From Clostridium tarantellae (GTDB lineage: Bacteria; Bacillota; Clostridia; Clostridiales; Clostridiaceae), in the NCBI RefSeq assembly GCF_009295725.1, contig NZ_WHJC01000002.1, positions 1 through 51,636 of the forward strand: a stretch of 51,636 bases of DNA, in the 5' to 3' direction. Under the pieces are notes generated by a model. The model had not been told where the DNA came from. It ran no database searches and worked only from the letters and a program-made list of their open reading frames with translations. A program made the translations under genes and the position numbers. Numbering within the stretch: the first letter of the stretch is position 1; each line of letters begins with the position of its first letter. Shown here in pieces: positions 1-7,683 of this stretch.

Positions 1-111
1 ATATTAAATAGTTTTATATAGCCTTAAAATTTTATAATTTAAATATATTAATTAAATATATATTTTTAGAAATTCTCATAAACTAAAATAAATAGTTTTT
101 GGGGGATTTTT

Positions 112-612
112 ATGAAAAAATATACTTTAGAACAATTGTCTCAATTATCTATAAAAGATTTTAATAAAAATTTCAAATTTTTAGGAGAAGGAATTTCTCG
201 TAGAGTTTATAGTATAAATAAATATTTAGTAGTAAAAGTAGCAAAAGGGGAAGATGGAATACACCAAAATTTTGTAGAAAATTATGTATTTAATAATTGT
301 GCTGTTAAATATAAAAAATATTTATGTCCTATTTTGTATTATAATAATAAAATTTTAATAATGCCTAAAGCTGAACCTTTTTTAAATGTTTTGAGACAAA
401 ATTTTATAGATTTATCCTTAATAAGAGATGAGGTAACAGTAAAACAAGATATATTTAATTTTTCCTGTGAATTTATGTTATTTTTAGATGATTTATATTC
501 TCCTAGTTCTTGGGGAATGATATATGATAATTATTATTTAATAGATTATGGTTGTACCTCAGATATAGGTGATACACTTTATGAAAAACTCTTTGGTATT
601 TATTGTAATTAG
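112..612 (+). CDS. small protein-kinase-fold protein, probably a minimal or inactive kinase
   Basis: The 166-residue protein looks like the N-lobe and core of a protein kinase. GEGISRRVYS (from residue 25) resembles the glycine-rich loop, K42 in VVKVAK is placed like the ATP-anchoring lysine, ILIMPKAEP resembles the hinge, and LIDYG (residues 143-147) sits where DFG is expected. There is no recognisable HxDxxxxN catalytic loop; LDDLYSPSSWG stands in its place, and no C-lobe follows. The start has a GGGGGA ribosome site 5 bases upstream. It could be a minimal kinase, a pseudokinase or a remnant of an aminoglycoside-kinase-like protein. The substrate is unknown. It is a single gene followed by the aminopeptidase on the same strand. 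Confidence 0.5.
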   Translation: MKKYTLEQLSQLSIKDFNKNFKFLGEGISRRVYSINKYLVVKVAKGEDGIHQNFVENYVFNNCAVKYKKYLCPILYYNNKILIMPKAEPFLNVLRQNFIDLSLIRDEVTVKQDIFNFSCEFMLFLDDLYSPSSWGMIYDNYYLIDYGCTSDIGDTLYEKLFGIYCN

Positions 613-681
613 TTTATTGTTACTTTTTTAAATATTTATTATAATAAGTTATAACAATTTATATGAAAGGTGTGTTCACAT

Positions 682-1917
682 ATGAATATTAAAGAAAATT
701 TTTTAAGAAAATATGCTAAATTAGCTGTTCACATTGGAGTAAATGTACAACCAAATCAAACATTAGTGATAAGTTCACCTATAGAATGTGCTGATTTTAC
801 TAGACTTGCTGTAGAAGAAGCTTATTTAAAAGGAGCAAAAGAAGTAGTTGTTCAATGGAATGATGAAATTACTTCTAAATTAAAATATATTTATTCACCT
901 ATAGAAATTTTTGAAAATATTCCTGAATGGATAAAAGAATCAAGGCTAAGTTATGCAAGGGAAGGAGCTTGTTTCTTAAGTATTTCTGCATCTGATCCTG
1001 AATTACTTAAAGATGTAGATCCTAATAAAATTGCAACTTTTAGAAAAGCTTCTAGTCTATCATCTAAAGAATTTAGTGATAGACTAATGAGCAATGAAAA
1101 TTCATGGTCCATAGTTTCTATACCAACTATTGGCTGGGCAAAAAAAGTTTTCCCTAATGTTAGTGAAGATATAGCTGTAGAAAAACTTTGGAATGAAATA
1201 TTTAAAATTGTTAGAATAGATAAAGAAGATCCTGTTAAAGCATGGAATGAACATACTGAAAATTTAAGGAATAATATGAATTTCTTAAATAATCAAAATT
1301 TAAAATCTGTTCATTTTAAAAACGCATTAGGAACTGATTTAATAATTGAATTAGTTAATAATCATTTATGGGTAGGTGGAGCTGAAAAAACTAAAGATGG
1401 TATAGACTTTATAGCTAACATGCCTACAGAAGAAGTATTCACTATGCCTAAAAAAACTGGAGTTAATGGTATTGTTTACAGTTCAAAACCTTTAAATTAT
1501 GCAGGAAATCTTATTGATAATTTTTCATTAACATTTAAAGATGGTAAAGTTATAGATTTTTCAGCTAAAAAAGGTTACGATACTCTTAAACATATTTTAG
1601 ATACTGATGAAGGTGCTAAATATTTAGGTGAAGTTGCTTTAGTTCCTTTTAATTCTCCTATTTCTAACTCTGGAATAATATTTTTCAATACTCTATATGA
1701 TGAAAATGCCTCTTGTCATTTAGCTCTTGGAAAAGCTTATTCATCTTGCATTGAAAATGGTGAAAATTTAAGCAAAGAAGATCTTAAAAACTTAGGTTCT
1801 AATGATTCATTAACTCATGTTGATTTCATGATAGGAACATCTGATTTATCTATAACTGGATTAACAATGGATGGTAAAGAAATTAAAATATTTAATGAAG
1901 GAAATTGGAGTTTCTAA
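682..1917 (+). CDS. M29-family metallo-aminopeptidase
   Basis: This 411-residue protein matches the thermophilic aminopeptidase family M29 (AmpS/PepS type), cytosolic two-metal exopeptidases that remove N-terminal residues from peptides. The conserved C-terminal metal-binding parts are all visible: NMPTEEVFTMPK, then LGEVALVPF, then SCHLALGKAY and finally HVDFMIGTSDL, which supply the Glu, His and Asp ligands. I chose the ATG at 682 because AAAGG lies about 11 bases upstream; the in-frame GTG at 670 overlaps that ribosome site. It is a single-gene unit ending at a strong bidirectional terminator. Confidence 0.9.
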   Translation: MNIKENFLRKYAKLAVHIGVNVQPNQTLVISSPIECADFTRLAVEEAYLKGAKEVVVQWNDEITSKLKYIYSPIEIFENIPEWIKESRLSYAREGACFLSISASDPELLKDVDPNKIATFRKASSLSSKEFSDRLMSNENSWSIVSIPTIGWAKKVFPNVSEDIAVEKLWNEIFKIVRIDKEDPVKAWNEHTENLRNNMNFLNNQNLKSVHFKNALGTDLIIELVNNHLWVGGAEKTKDGIDFIANMPTEEVFTMPKKTGVNGIVYSSKPLNYAGNLIDNFSLTFKDGKVIDFSAKKGYDTLKHILDTDEGAKYLGEVALVPFNSPISNSGIIFFNTLYDENASCHLALGKAYSSCIENGENLSKEDLKNLGSNDSLTHVDFMIGTSDLSITGLTMDGKEIKIFNEGNWSF

Positions 1918-1925
1918 ACTCTAAA

Positions 1926-1962
1926 AATTAAGGATGAGAATATAAATTTCTCATCCTTAATT
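1926..1962. terminator. bidirectional terminator between convergent genes
   Basis: A perfect 15-bp stem (arms 1926-1940 and 1948-1962) with a 7-base loop lies between the aminopeptidase gene and the convergent SLATT gene. It has A/T tracts on both sides, so it can serve both strands. Confidence 0.85.
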
Positions 1963-1969
1963 ATATATA

Positions 1970-2638
1970 TTATAATTCATCATAATTTTCAACATTAAGC
2001 TTTTCTATTTTTGTAACTTCATTTATATTTAATTGTTCTTTTTCTATTTTCCTTTTACCTAAAGTTAGTATACTAGGAAGTACTGCATCAATTTCTTCTT
2101 CACTATAAATATTATTATCATCCATTTTTAAAGATTTAGATACTGAATAAAGAGCTCTTCTAGAAACTGCTTTTGTATCCATATGAATTGTTTTTAAATC
2201 TTCAACAATTTTATCTCTTTTTACTGCTAAATCATTAAGATCAGCACTCTCTAATCTTAAATAGTATAATAAATTTAATAATCTTTCTCTTATATATAAA
2301 AACTGTAATGATTTATCTTTAAATTCTTTATATAACTCACTTAAATTATAAGTTTTAGTATAGGTAGTTACAAATAAAGTAATCATCGATACAATAGCTG
2401 TTATTATCTCTAAGGTTTTACTTTGATCAAGTACAATTGATCCAATAATTCCTGAAGTAGTTATAGTAGATGCTAAAATTTTAACTATTTCTAAAAAATT
2501 AAATCTTCTCATATATATATTAGCTTGATATTCTTGTGTTTTATGTCCCCAAACTACATCTGCATAAAGTTGTCTTAATTGAGATTCTAATATTTTTTTA
2601 TCTAATGACCATGACTTACTTATTTTAATCACCTTCAA
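1970..2638 (-). CDS. SLATT-domain two-transmembrane protein
   Basis: A 222-residue protein with an amphipathic N-terminal helix, two adjacent hydrophobic segments (about residues 49-70 and 75-93) and a long charged helical cytoplasmic tail. The tail begins YNLSELYKEFKDKS and continues LQFLYIRERLLNLL, the pattern of SLATT (SMODS/SLOG-associating two-TM) domains. SLATT proteins are predicted pore-forming effectors in nucleotide-second-messenger defence systems, but some are solitary. No cyclase, SLOG or nuclease partner is adjacent: one side is a terminator and the other is rnpB. The start is unclear. TTG at 2638 and GTG at 2632 overlap the only ribosome-site-like GAAGGTGA, and no in-frame ATG is near. 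The family call is from sequence pattern only. Confidence 0.6.
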   Translation of the reverse strand: MKVIKISKSWSLDKKILESQLRQLYADVVWGHKTQEYQANIYMRRFNFLEIVKILASTITTSGIIGSIVLDQSKTLEIITAIVSMITLFVTTYTKTYNLSELYKEFKDKSLQFLYIRERLLNLLYYLRLESADLNDLAVKRDKIVEDLKTIHMDTKAVSRRALYSVSKSLKMDDNNIYSEEEIDAVLPSILTLGKRKIEKEQLNINEVTKIEKLNVENYDEL

Positions 2639-2713
2639 TATTAGTTCTTTAATATTATAATACTATTTTTTATTAAATTTGTTCTAATAAATTATTTTTA
2701 TCTTTTATAAAAG

Positions 2714-2743
2714 AAAAACACTAGGCATTAACCTAGTGTTTTT
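2714..2743 (-). terminator. rnpB terminator
   Basis: A 12-bp perfect stem (2714-2725 with 2732-2743) with a 6-base loop. On the minus strand it ends in a U-run directly after the 3' end of the RNase P RNA. Confidence 0.85.
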
Positions 2744-2745
2744 CA

Positions 2746-3095
2746 CATTCGAGATAAATCTATAAGCCGAGTTCTGTATTTGACAATCATCTATCTAGGC
2801 CTACCGTTGCCGATAAGCTCAAGCGACACACCCAGGGACGGAGCGGGCAACTCCATTTATCCCTCTATTCGGTCTTGCTTCAAGTGGGGTTTACATAGCC
2901 ATATAGTCACCTATATGCTGGTGAGCTCTTACCTCACCTTTCCATCCTTACCTAAAAACTAGGCGGTATATTTCTGTTGCACTTTCCTTAGAGTCGCCTC
3001 CACTGGCCATTAACCAGCACCCTGCCCTATGAAGCTCGGACTTTCCTCTCCTAATGCTTAAACATTAGCAGCGATTGTCTGACTTACTCGATGAA
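2746..3095 (-). ncRNA. rnpB: RNase P RNA (catalytic subunit), type A-like
   Basis: On the minus strand the RNA shows the conserved RNase P core. GAGGAAAGTCCGAGCTTC and AGGGCAGGGTGCTGG occur near the 5' end (about 3025-3060), CTGTTGCACTTTCC in complement near 2975-2995, and GAACTCGGCTTATAGATTTA near the 3' end (2755-2775). It cleaves 5' leaders from pre-tRNA together with RnpA. The order of conserved blocks follows the E. coli-like (A) layout rather than the Bacillus B layout; I judged this by eye. A short ORF reading through it on the plus strand is a shadow. The ends are approximate. Confidence 0.95.
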
Positions 3096-3100
3096 TTAAT

Positions 3101-3127
3101 ATTATCATATATATATTTTTTTTACAA
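3101..3127 (-). promoter_or_regulatory. possible rnpB promoter
   Basis: On the minus strand TTGTAA (3127-3122) and GATAAT (3106-3101) are separated by 15 bases, just upstream of the expected RNA 5' end. The spacing is short for a sigma-A promoter, so this is tentative. Confidence 0.4.
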
Positions 3128-3136
3128 CGTTAATTT

Positions 3137-3409
3137 TTAACAATTAAAGATTAACATAAGTAATGTTAATATTCCTATACCAAAAAATAATATTAGACCA
3201 ACCTTTGTTAATAACAATAATACTACTAATACTATGAATATAATCCATAATATACATCTATCTGGAGGTATTTTTCTCTTTCCTTTAGATTTTCTTCCAT
3301 AAAATTTGTTTAAATTTCTAAGTCGACTTTTTAACATCCGTTGAAAATCCTTATTAAAATTTACAAAAATTAGTCTATCTTTAATTTTTTTATCATTAAC
3401 TCTAATCAT
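3137..3409 (-). CDS. small basic membrane protein of unknown function
   Basis: Not recognised. It is a 90-residue protein with a strongly basic N-terminal half (about residues 7-48, many Lys and Arg) and a hydrophobic C-terminal half (residues 52-88) that could form one long or two short membrane segments. The architecture suggests a cytoplasmic, possibly RNA- or membrane-surface-binding tail anchored in the membrane. It lies between rnpB and the queL-like gene with about 100 bases on its upstream side and a weak ribosome site (AGG about 12 bases before the ATG). No functional claim is made. Confidence 0.55.
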   Translation of the reverse strand: MIRVNDKKIKDRLIFVNFNKDFQRMLKSRLRNLNKFYGRKSKGKRKIPPDRCILWIIFIVLVVLLLLTKVGLILFFGIGILTLLMLIFNC

Positions 3410-3510
3410 AATTATTACATAACCTATTTAATTAATATAATATATTATATGATTTTATTGTTTTAATTTACTACAAATTTACATATACTCTAAAAATAAT
3501 CATTTAATTT

Positions 3511-4200
3511 TTAATCCCCTACCCCAAAATCAGTATTTTCAAATAAAACTTCTATGTTTTTATTATTTTTTAAATAATAATATTTTTTTACAAACCAATT
3601 TATTAATTCTTCATCCCTTTGAAATTTTGTAGTATTATTAGTCCATATGTTTATTGTTCCATGAGAAAAGTTATGTAATAAAATATCTATATCCTTATCT
3701 ATCATTTCTTTTGTTTGACCTTTTATGCCTACCATAATACATACTGAATTAAAATATTTTTTTACCTCTTCAACATCTTTAAATCTAACATTTTTATTTA
3801 ATATTTCATTTCTAAAATTATTATCAAAAGTTTCTATTCCAGTTTTAAATATTATAGGTATTCCAAAATATTTTCTTATTTCATTTAACTTATTTCTATA
3901 ACACCAATGACTTTCAAAAAATAATTTTTTAATATTTTTTTCTACTACAATTTTTTTTATTTCCTTTAAAGTTTCCTTTGGTAATTCAAAAACACTTCCA
4001 GAATTAATAACTTCTAAAACTCCATAAACTCCTGTTATATTGTTAAGAATTTCATTATTTAACCTAATCATTTCGTTTTCGTTTTTACAATTATCTTCTA
4101 TATAATCACAAAAACTACATTTTCCCCATATGCACGGAAAGGATTTTAAAAGTACAATTTCTCTTTTATTTTTATCACTAATTATGTTATATCTATCCAT
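3511..4200 (-). CDS. queL: radical SAM protein, probable queuine lyase QueL
   Basis: The 229-residue protein has a cysteine cluster at C23, C28 and C31 in FPCIWGKCSFCDY, a CX4CX2C version of the radical SAM CX3CX2C motif. It also has ETFDNNFRNE and a beta-rich core typical of a short radical SAM barrel. In Clostridioides and related gut bacteria a dedicated radical SAM enzyme (QueL) converts salvaged queuine to preQ1 and is encoded with a Q nucleosidase and an ECF S-component. The same three-gene arrangement is seen here behind a preQ1-I riboswitch. Identity therefore rests strongly on context. The gap of about 165 bases to the upstream gene and the absence of a clear ribosome site before the ATG at 4200 are unusual. 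Confidence 0.72.
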   Translation of the reverse strand: MDRYNIISDKNKREIVLLKSFPCIWGKCSFCDYIEDNCKNENEMIRLNNEILNNITGVYGVLEVINSGSVFELPKETLKEIKKIVVEKNIKKLFFESHWCYRNKLNEIRKYFGIPIIFKTGIETFDNNFRNEILNKNVRFKDVEEVKKYFNSVCIMVGIKGQTKEMIDKDIDILLHNFSHGTINIWTNNTTKFQRDEELINWFVKKYYYLKNNKNIEVLFENTDFGVGD

Positions 4201-4365
4201 TAATTATTCGTTGTCAATTAATTACAATACTTAATAATAGTTATTAATTTTTTACTTAATCAGTTTTAATTTATATTATATTTATAAATTTTATAAAATT
4301 GACAACTTCTCCTTTTTATTTCTTTTTATTTTATATTTTTAAAATTGTATAAATCAATTTAAGTA

Positions 4366-4968
4366 TTAATATCCACTTTTTTTAGTAAAAATATCTTTTC
4401 TATTGAATATATTATTAGTTTCTAATTTATTTTTTAAACTTAAAGGTATTCTTTTTATAACTGATATCATTAATATACAAGCTACTAATTTATCTAAATA
4501 ATCTGTAAAAAATTGAACTATAAATGCACTTATAATTGGATTAACACCTAAATTATTTAAAGTTATTAGTATATAACTTGACCCTGATGAAGTTAACCCT
4601 TTAAAAACAAAAGCTGTTATAATCGCACCAGTAAAACTTACAAATATAGTAATTACCAACACAGCTATAAATATTTTTTTACCTCGCATAAACCCTTTGT
4701 TATATAAAAATCCAGCAAATAATCCAGTAAAAATTTGTACAGGTGCAAAATATAATGAGTATATATCAAAAGTTATTCCACTAGTTATACTTCCTAAAAT
4801 TCCAGTTATTACTCCCCATAATGGTCCTAATAAAAATGAGACCATAATAGTTCCTAAAGAATCTAAGTATATAGGTAATCTTAAAGTTAATGCTATAAAA
4901 GATCCTATTATATTTAAAGCAATTCCTATTCCTACCAACGTTATTTTTAAAGTTTTTGCATTATTCAT
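4366..4968 (-). CDS. qrtT: ECF transporter S-component, probable queuine/Q-precursor uptake (QrtT-like)
   Basis: A 200-residue integral membrane protein with about six hydrophobic helices and the pattern of ECF substrate-binding subunits, for example LPIYLDSLGTIMVSFLLGP and WGVITGILGSIT. S-components bind a micronutrient and couple to the shared EcfA-A'-T module, which is not in this window. Its ribosome site GGGGGAG overlaps the stop codon of the nucleoside hydrolase gene, so the two are translationally coupled. Neighbours and the preQ1 riboswitch indicate queuine or a related 7-deazaguanine as the likely substrate. The family is seen; the substrate is inferred. Confidence 0.72.
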   Translation of the reverse strand: MNNAKTLKITLVGIGIALNIIGSFIALTLRLPIYLDSLGTIMVSFLLGPLWGVITGILGSITSGITFDIYSLYFAPVQIFTGLFAGFLYNKGFMRGKKIFIAVLVITIFVSFTGAIITAFVFKGLTSSGSSYILITLNNLGVNPIISAFIVQFFTDYLDKLVACILMISVIKRIPLSLKNKLETNNIFNRKDIFTKKSGY

Positions 4969-4977
4969 TTTCTCCCC

Positions 4978-5958
4978 CTAGCTACCGTATTTTTTATTGT
5001 TTAATATTAAATCTATATCATTTTTATTATTAGAAAATATTTTTTTTAGAAAACTTTTCATAAACTGCTGTGCATCAACCTCATATAATATCTTACAGTT
5101 TGGAGTTTTATTATAAAATTTTTCTTTATCAACTATCGTTTGTCCTACAGCTATTCCTTCATTTACTATATCCACATAAGAATCAAACCCATTACAAATA
5201 CTTTTATTTATAAAATATTCTACTGCTAATGGATCATTTATTACACAACCTAAAGTTCTCTCTTGATTCCAATGGAAATCTACATAAAACTTAGTTATAT
5301 CTACTATAAAGTTTCCTATGGACGTATTAAATTGTTTTATAAGTTCGATTAAATTAGGAGTTAGTACTATTTCTCTAGTTACATCTAATCCTACCATGGT
5401 AAAAGGTTTTTTAAATTTTTTTATGAATTCACCTGCTGCATGTGGATCAACCCAATAATTGAATTCAGCAACTGGTGAGCAATTTCCATGACTTTTATAT
5501 GTTCCTCCCATAGATACTACTTCTTCAACTTTATTAAAAATAACATAATCCTTTTTTAAAGCCTTATATAAATTAGTTAAAGGCCCTAAAGCAATTATGC
5601 TTAAATCTTTAATATTATTTAAACTATTTAATATAAAATCTACAGCACCTTCATTTAAAAGTTCATTGTAAACTTCACTATAAAAAGTCTCCCCTAAACC
5701 ATCTATTCCATGTGTATCTTGTGCTGTTACTAACTTTTTAACTATAGGGTTAAATTCTCCAATATATACTGGTATATCTAATCTACCCATAAGTTTTAAC
5801 ACTTTTAAAACATTCTTTGCTCCTTGTATTGAATCAACATTTCCAGATACTGTTGTTATTCCAACAACATCTAACTCCTCAGACTTTAATGCTAAAATTA
5901 ATGCTAATGCATCATCTATTCCTGGATCACAATCAATAATAACCTTTCTCTTTTTCAT
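4978..5958 (-). CDS. queK: nucleoside hydrolase, probable queuosine hydrolase QueK
   Basis: A 326-residue inosine/uridine-preferring nucleoside hydrolase-fold protein. The Ca2+-binding N-terminal motif IIDCDPGIDDALA (D9, D11, D15, D16) is intact, as are DTHGIDGLG near residue 85, ALGPLTNL and NYWVDPHAAGEF. Members cleave the N-glycosidic bond of nucleosides. The QueK branch releases queuine from queuosine so the base can be recycled. It is the first gene of the operon, about 45 bases after the preQ1-I terminator, with an AAGGAG ribosome site 8-9 bases before the ATG. General purine or pyrimidine salvage remains the alternative, but the riboswitch argues for queuosine. Confidence 0.75.
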   Translation of the reverse strand: MKKRKVIIDCDPGIDDALALILALKSEELDVVGITTVSGNVDSIQGAKNVLKVLKLMGRLDIPVYIGEFNPIVKKLVTAQDTHGIDGLGETFYSEVYNELLNEGAVDFILNSLNNIKDLSIIALGPLTNLYKALKKDYVIFNKVEEVVSMGGTYKSHGNCSPVAEFNYWVDPHAAGEFIKKFKKPFTMVGLDVTREIVLTPNLIELIKQFNTSIGNFIVDITKFYVDFHWNQERTLGCVINDPLAVEYFINKSICNGFDSYVDIVNEGIAVGQTIVDKEKFYNKTPNCKILYEVDAQQFMKSFLKKIFSNNKNDIDLILNNKKYGS

Positions 5959-6002
5959 TCTTACTACTCCTTTTTTTTATAAAATAAAAATACATTCAAA
6001 AT

Positions 6003-6070
6003 AAAAAAAGCTTCATTACAGACGCACTAAGGGTATAGTATGCCTATAATAAGCTCTAATAATCCTTAGT
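6003..6070 (-). terminator. preQ1 riboswitch expression platform (terminator/antiterminator)
   Basis: On the minus strand AGCTTATTATAG (6055-6044) pairs with CTGTAATGAAGCT (6021-6009, one bulged G) and is followed by a run of seven U (6009-6003): an intrinsic terminator. The aptamer tail ACTAAGG (6070-6064) can instead pair with CCTTAGT (6032-6026), which would break that terminator. Ligand binding holds the tail in the aptamer, so preQ1 should switch the operon off. Confidence 0.8.
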
Positions 6071-6100
6071 TTTTTATAGATGGAGGTTTTCGAACATCTA
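6064..6100 (-). promoter_or_regulatory. preQ1-I riboswitch aptamer
   Basis: The minus strand has P1 arms TAGATG (6100-6095) and CATCTA (6082-6077), a pyrimidine/A-rich loop with TTCGAAAACCTCC, and the hallmark A-rich tail TATAAAAAACTAAGG (6078-6064). This tail is nearly identical to that of the known preQ1-I class. It senses 7-aminomethyl-7-deazaguanine and lies directly upstream of the queK-qrtT-queL operon. A further hairpin (6101-6121) abuts its 5' side. Confidence 0.88.
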
Positions 6101-6182
6101 CCAAGAATATTTTTATCTTGGACTTCACATATTAAATTAATAAATATAAAAAATTCTATACTTTTTATATTATACAATATCA

Positions 6183-6980
6183 TTAAATAAAATTGTATGG
6201 GTCTTTGCTATTTTTAGAAATAAAAATAGTTAAATTTTCACCTTTATTATTTATTTCTTCAATCACTTTTTCATTAACTTTTTGTAAAACAGTCCATTCT
6301 GAATTAAAATGACCTATATCTATTATTGATAATCCCATTTCTTTATAGTCAGAAACATAATGATATGTTGTATCTCCTGTTATAATTAAATCAGCTCCTA
6401 ATTTTTTTGATACTTCAAAAAAATCTTGCCCACTACCATTAACTATAGCAATCTTTTTAATATTTTTATCTAATTCTCCTACATATCTTAAATGTTCTAT
6501 CTTTAATGTTTTCCTAATATTATTTAATATATTTTCAAGTTTTATAGTTGAATCTAAATCTACAATTCTACCTATGCCACAATTGTTATCTAAATTATTT
6601 TTACTTATTATCTTAGAATTTTCAAAACCTAATATTTTTACTAATGTATCATTTAACCCATCTTTTACTGAATCCCAATTAGTATGTGCTGAGTATAAAT
6701 TTATATTATTTTTTATTAACTCAATAATTTTTTTACCTAATAATGTATCTGTAGTTATACTAGATGGCTTTCTAAAAATTAAAGGGTGATGAGTTAATAT
6801 TAAATCTACCTCTAAATTTTTAGCTTCCTCAATAACATCTAAGGTGCAATCTAAAGCTAAAAGTACTTTATTAATTTTACTTTCTCTATCTCCTACCATT
6901 AATCCTACATTATCAAAATCTTCTTTTAAACTTATAGGTGCTATAGCTTCTATTATTTTTATTAATGAATTTAATTTCAA
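6183..6980 (-). CDS. Nif3-like dinuclear metal-centre protein (YqfO family)
   Basis: A 265-residue Nif3/DUF34 protein. Metal ligands are visible in ILTHHPLIFRKPS (HH pair), YSAHTNWDSVKDGLND and, near the C-terminus, DIGHFNSEW with the final His and Glu. It lacks the inserted PII-like domain found in longer Bacillus homologues. The biochemical role is unsettled; some are annotated GTP cyclohydrolase I type 2, which is not well supported. It starts with TTG at 6980 directly after the trmK stop, with AAGGAG inside the end of trmK, so the two are coupled. This trmK-nif3 pairing is common in Firmicutes. Confidence 0.88.
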   Translation of the reverse strand: MKLNSLIKIIEAIAPISLKEDFDNVGLMVGDRESKINKVLLALDCTLDVIEEAKNLEVDLILTHHPLIFRKPSSITTDTLLGKKIIELIKNNINLYSAHTNWDSVKDGLNDTLVKILGFENSKIISKNNLDNNCGIGRIVDLDSTIKLENILNNIRKTLKIEHLRYVGELDKNIKKIAIVNGSGQDFFEVSKKLGADLIITGDTTYHYVSDYKEMGLSIIDIGHFNSEWTVLQKVNEKVIEEINNKGENLTIFISKNSKDPYNFI

Positions 6981-7670
6981 TTATACCATCTCCTTAAGAG
7001 CTCCTATTGTTTTATTTAAATATTTTTTTCTATTATTTGCTGAATCAGTATCCTCTTTAATATAATTTAATATATTTTCATATCTATTTATTTTATGCTT
7101 AATATATTCTTTTATCATAGGATGATTTTGTTGCATTAAAATTGGACTTATTTCATAATTAATTTTATTTTCTAATAATAAAGGTTTTTTATTTTCATTA
7201 TATTTTACCTTAAATAACTCATAATACTTATCTTCATCTTTTATTAAATCTTCATTTATAATTTCAAATTTATTTATATATAAATATTCTCTTAAAACTT
7301 CTGGATTTTGTGCTGGTTGAAGTATTATAAAATCATATAATTTTATTTTTTCTAAATCATCTATTAATATATCTCTAGTTAAATTGCCTCCCATACCTGC
7401 AATAATAACACCATTTACTTCGTTATTTTTTAGAGGCTTTAATCCTCCACCTAAACGACATTGAATCTTAGATGTTAATCCTTCAAATGAAACATTAATT
7501 TTTGCTTTTTCTATTGGACCTTTATTTATATCAGAAGCAATAGCTTTTTCACAAATACCTTTCTTAACTAAATATATAGGAATATATCCATGATCCGTTC
7601 CTATATCTGCTACACTTTCACAATTATCTACATAGTTTGCAATAATTTTTAATCTTAAGCTTAATTCCAT
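6981..7670 (-). CDS. trmK: tRNA (adenine-22-N1)-methyltransferase TrmK
   Basis: A 229-residue Rossmann methyltransferase. The SAM-binding motif is SVADIGTDHGYIPIYLVKKG (about residues 18-37), followed by IIAGMGGNL and LQPAQNPEVLREYL, the catalytic-loop region of TrmK/YqfN. A C-terminal coiled region (from about residue 185) is typical of the family. It methylates A22 of tRNAs carrying a variable arm. The start ATG has GAAAGTGGGA upstream. It is transcribed toward nif3 with no gap. Confidence 0.9.
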   Translation of the reverse strand: MELSLRLKIIANYVDNCESVADIGTDHGYIPIYLVKKGICEKAIASDINKGPIEKAKINVSFEGLTSKIQCRLGGGLKPLKNNEVNGVIIAGMGGNLTRDILIDDLEKIKLYDFIILQPAQNPEVLREYLYINKFEIINEDLIKDEDKYYELFKVKYNENKKPLLLENKINYEISPILMQQNHPMIKEYIKHKINRYENILNYIKEDTDSANNRKKYLNKTIGALKEMV

Positions 7671-7683
7671 ATTATCCCACTTT

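Noticed and set aside
2780-2962. Open frame on the plus strand within the RNase P RNA
   Set aside because: It lies inside rnpB, has no ribosome site, and the encoded peptide has no protein-like features.
1970-3409. A defence island around the SLATT-like gene
   Set aside because: The neighbours are rnpB, a terminator and a small basic membrane protein; no cyclase, nuclease or SLOG protein is present.
4210-4306. Mobile-element ends or attachment sites before queL
   Set aside because: The inverted repeat is only 10 bp, with no target duplication and no transposase remnant between the arms.
6003-6121. Purine riboswitch upstream of the nucleoside hydrolase
   Set aside because: It was considered because of the nucleoside hydrolase, but the three-way-junction consensus is absent while the preQ1-I tail TATAAAAAACTAAGG is nearly exact.
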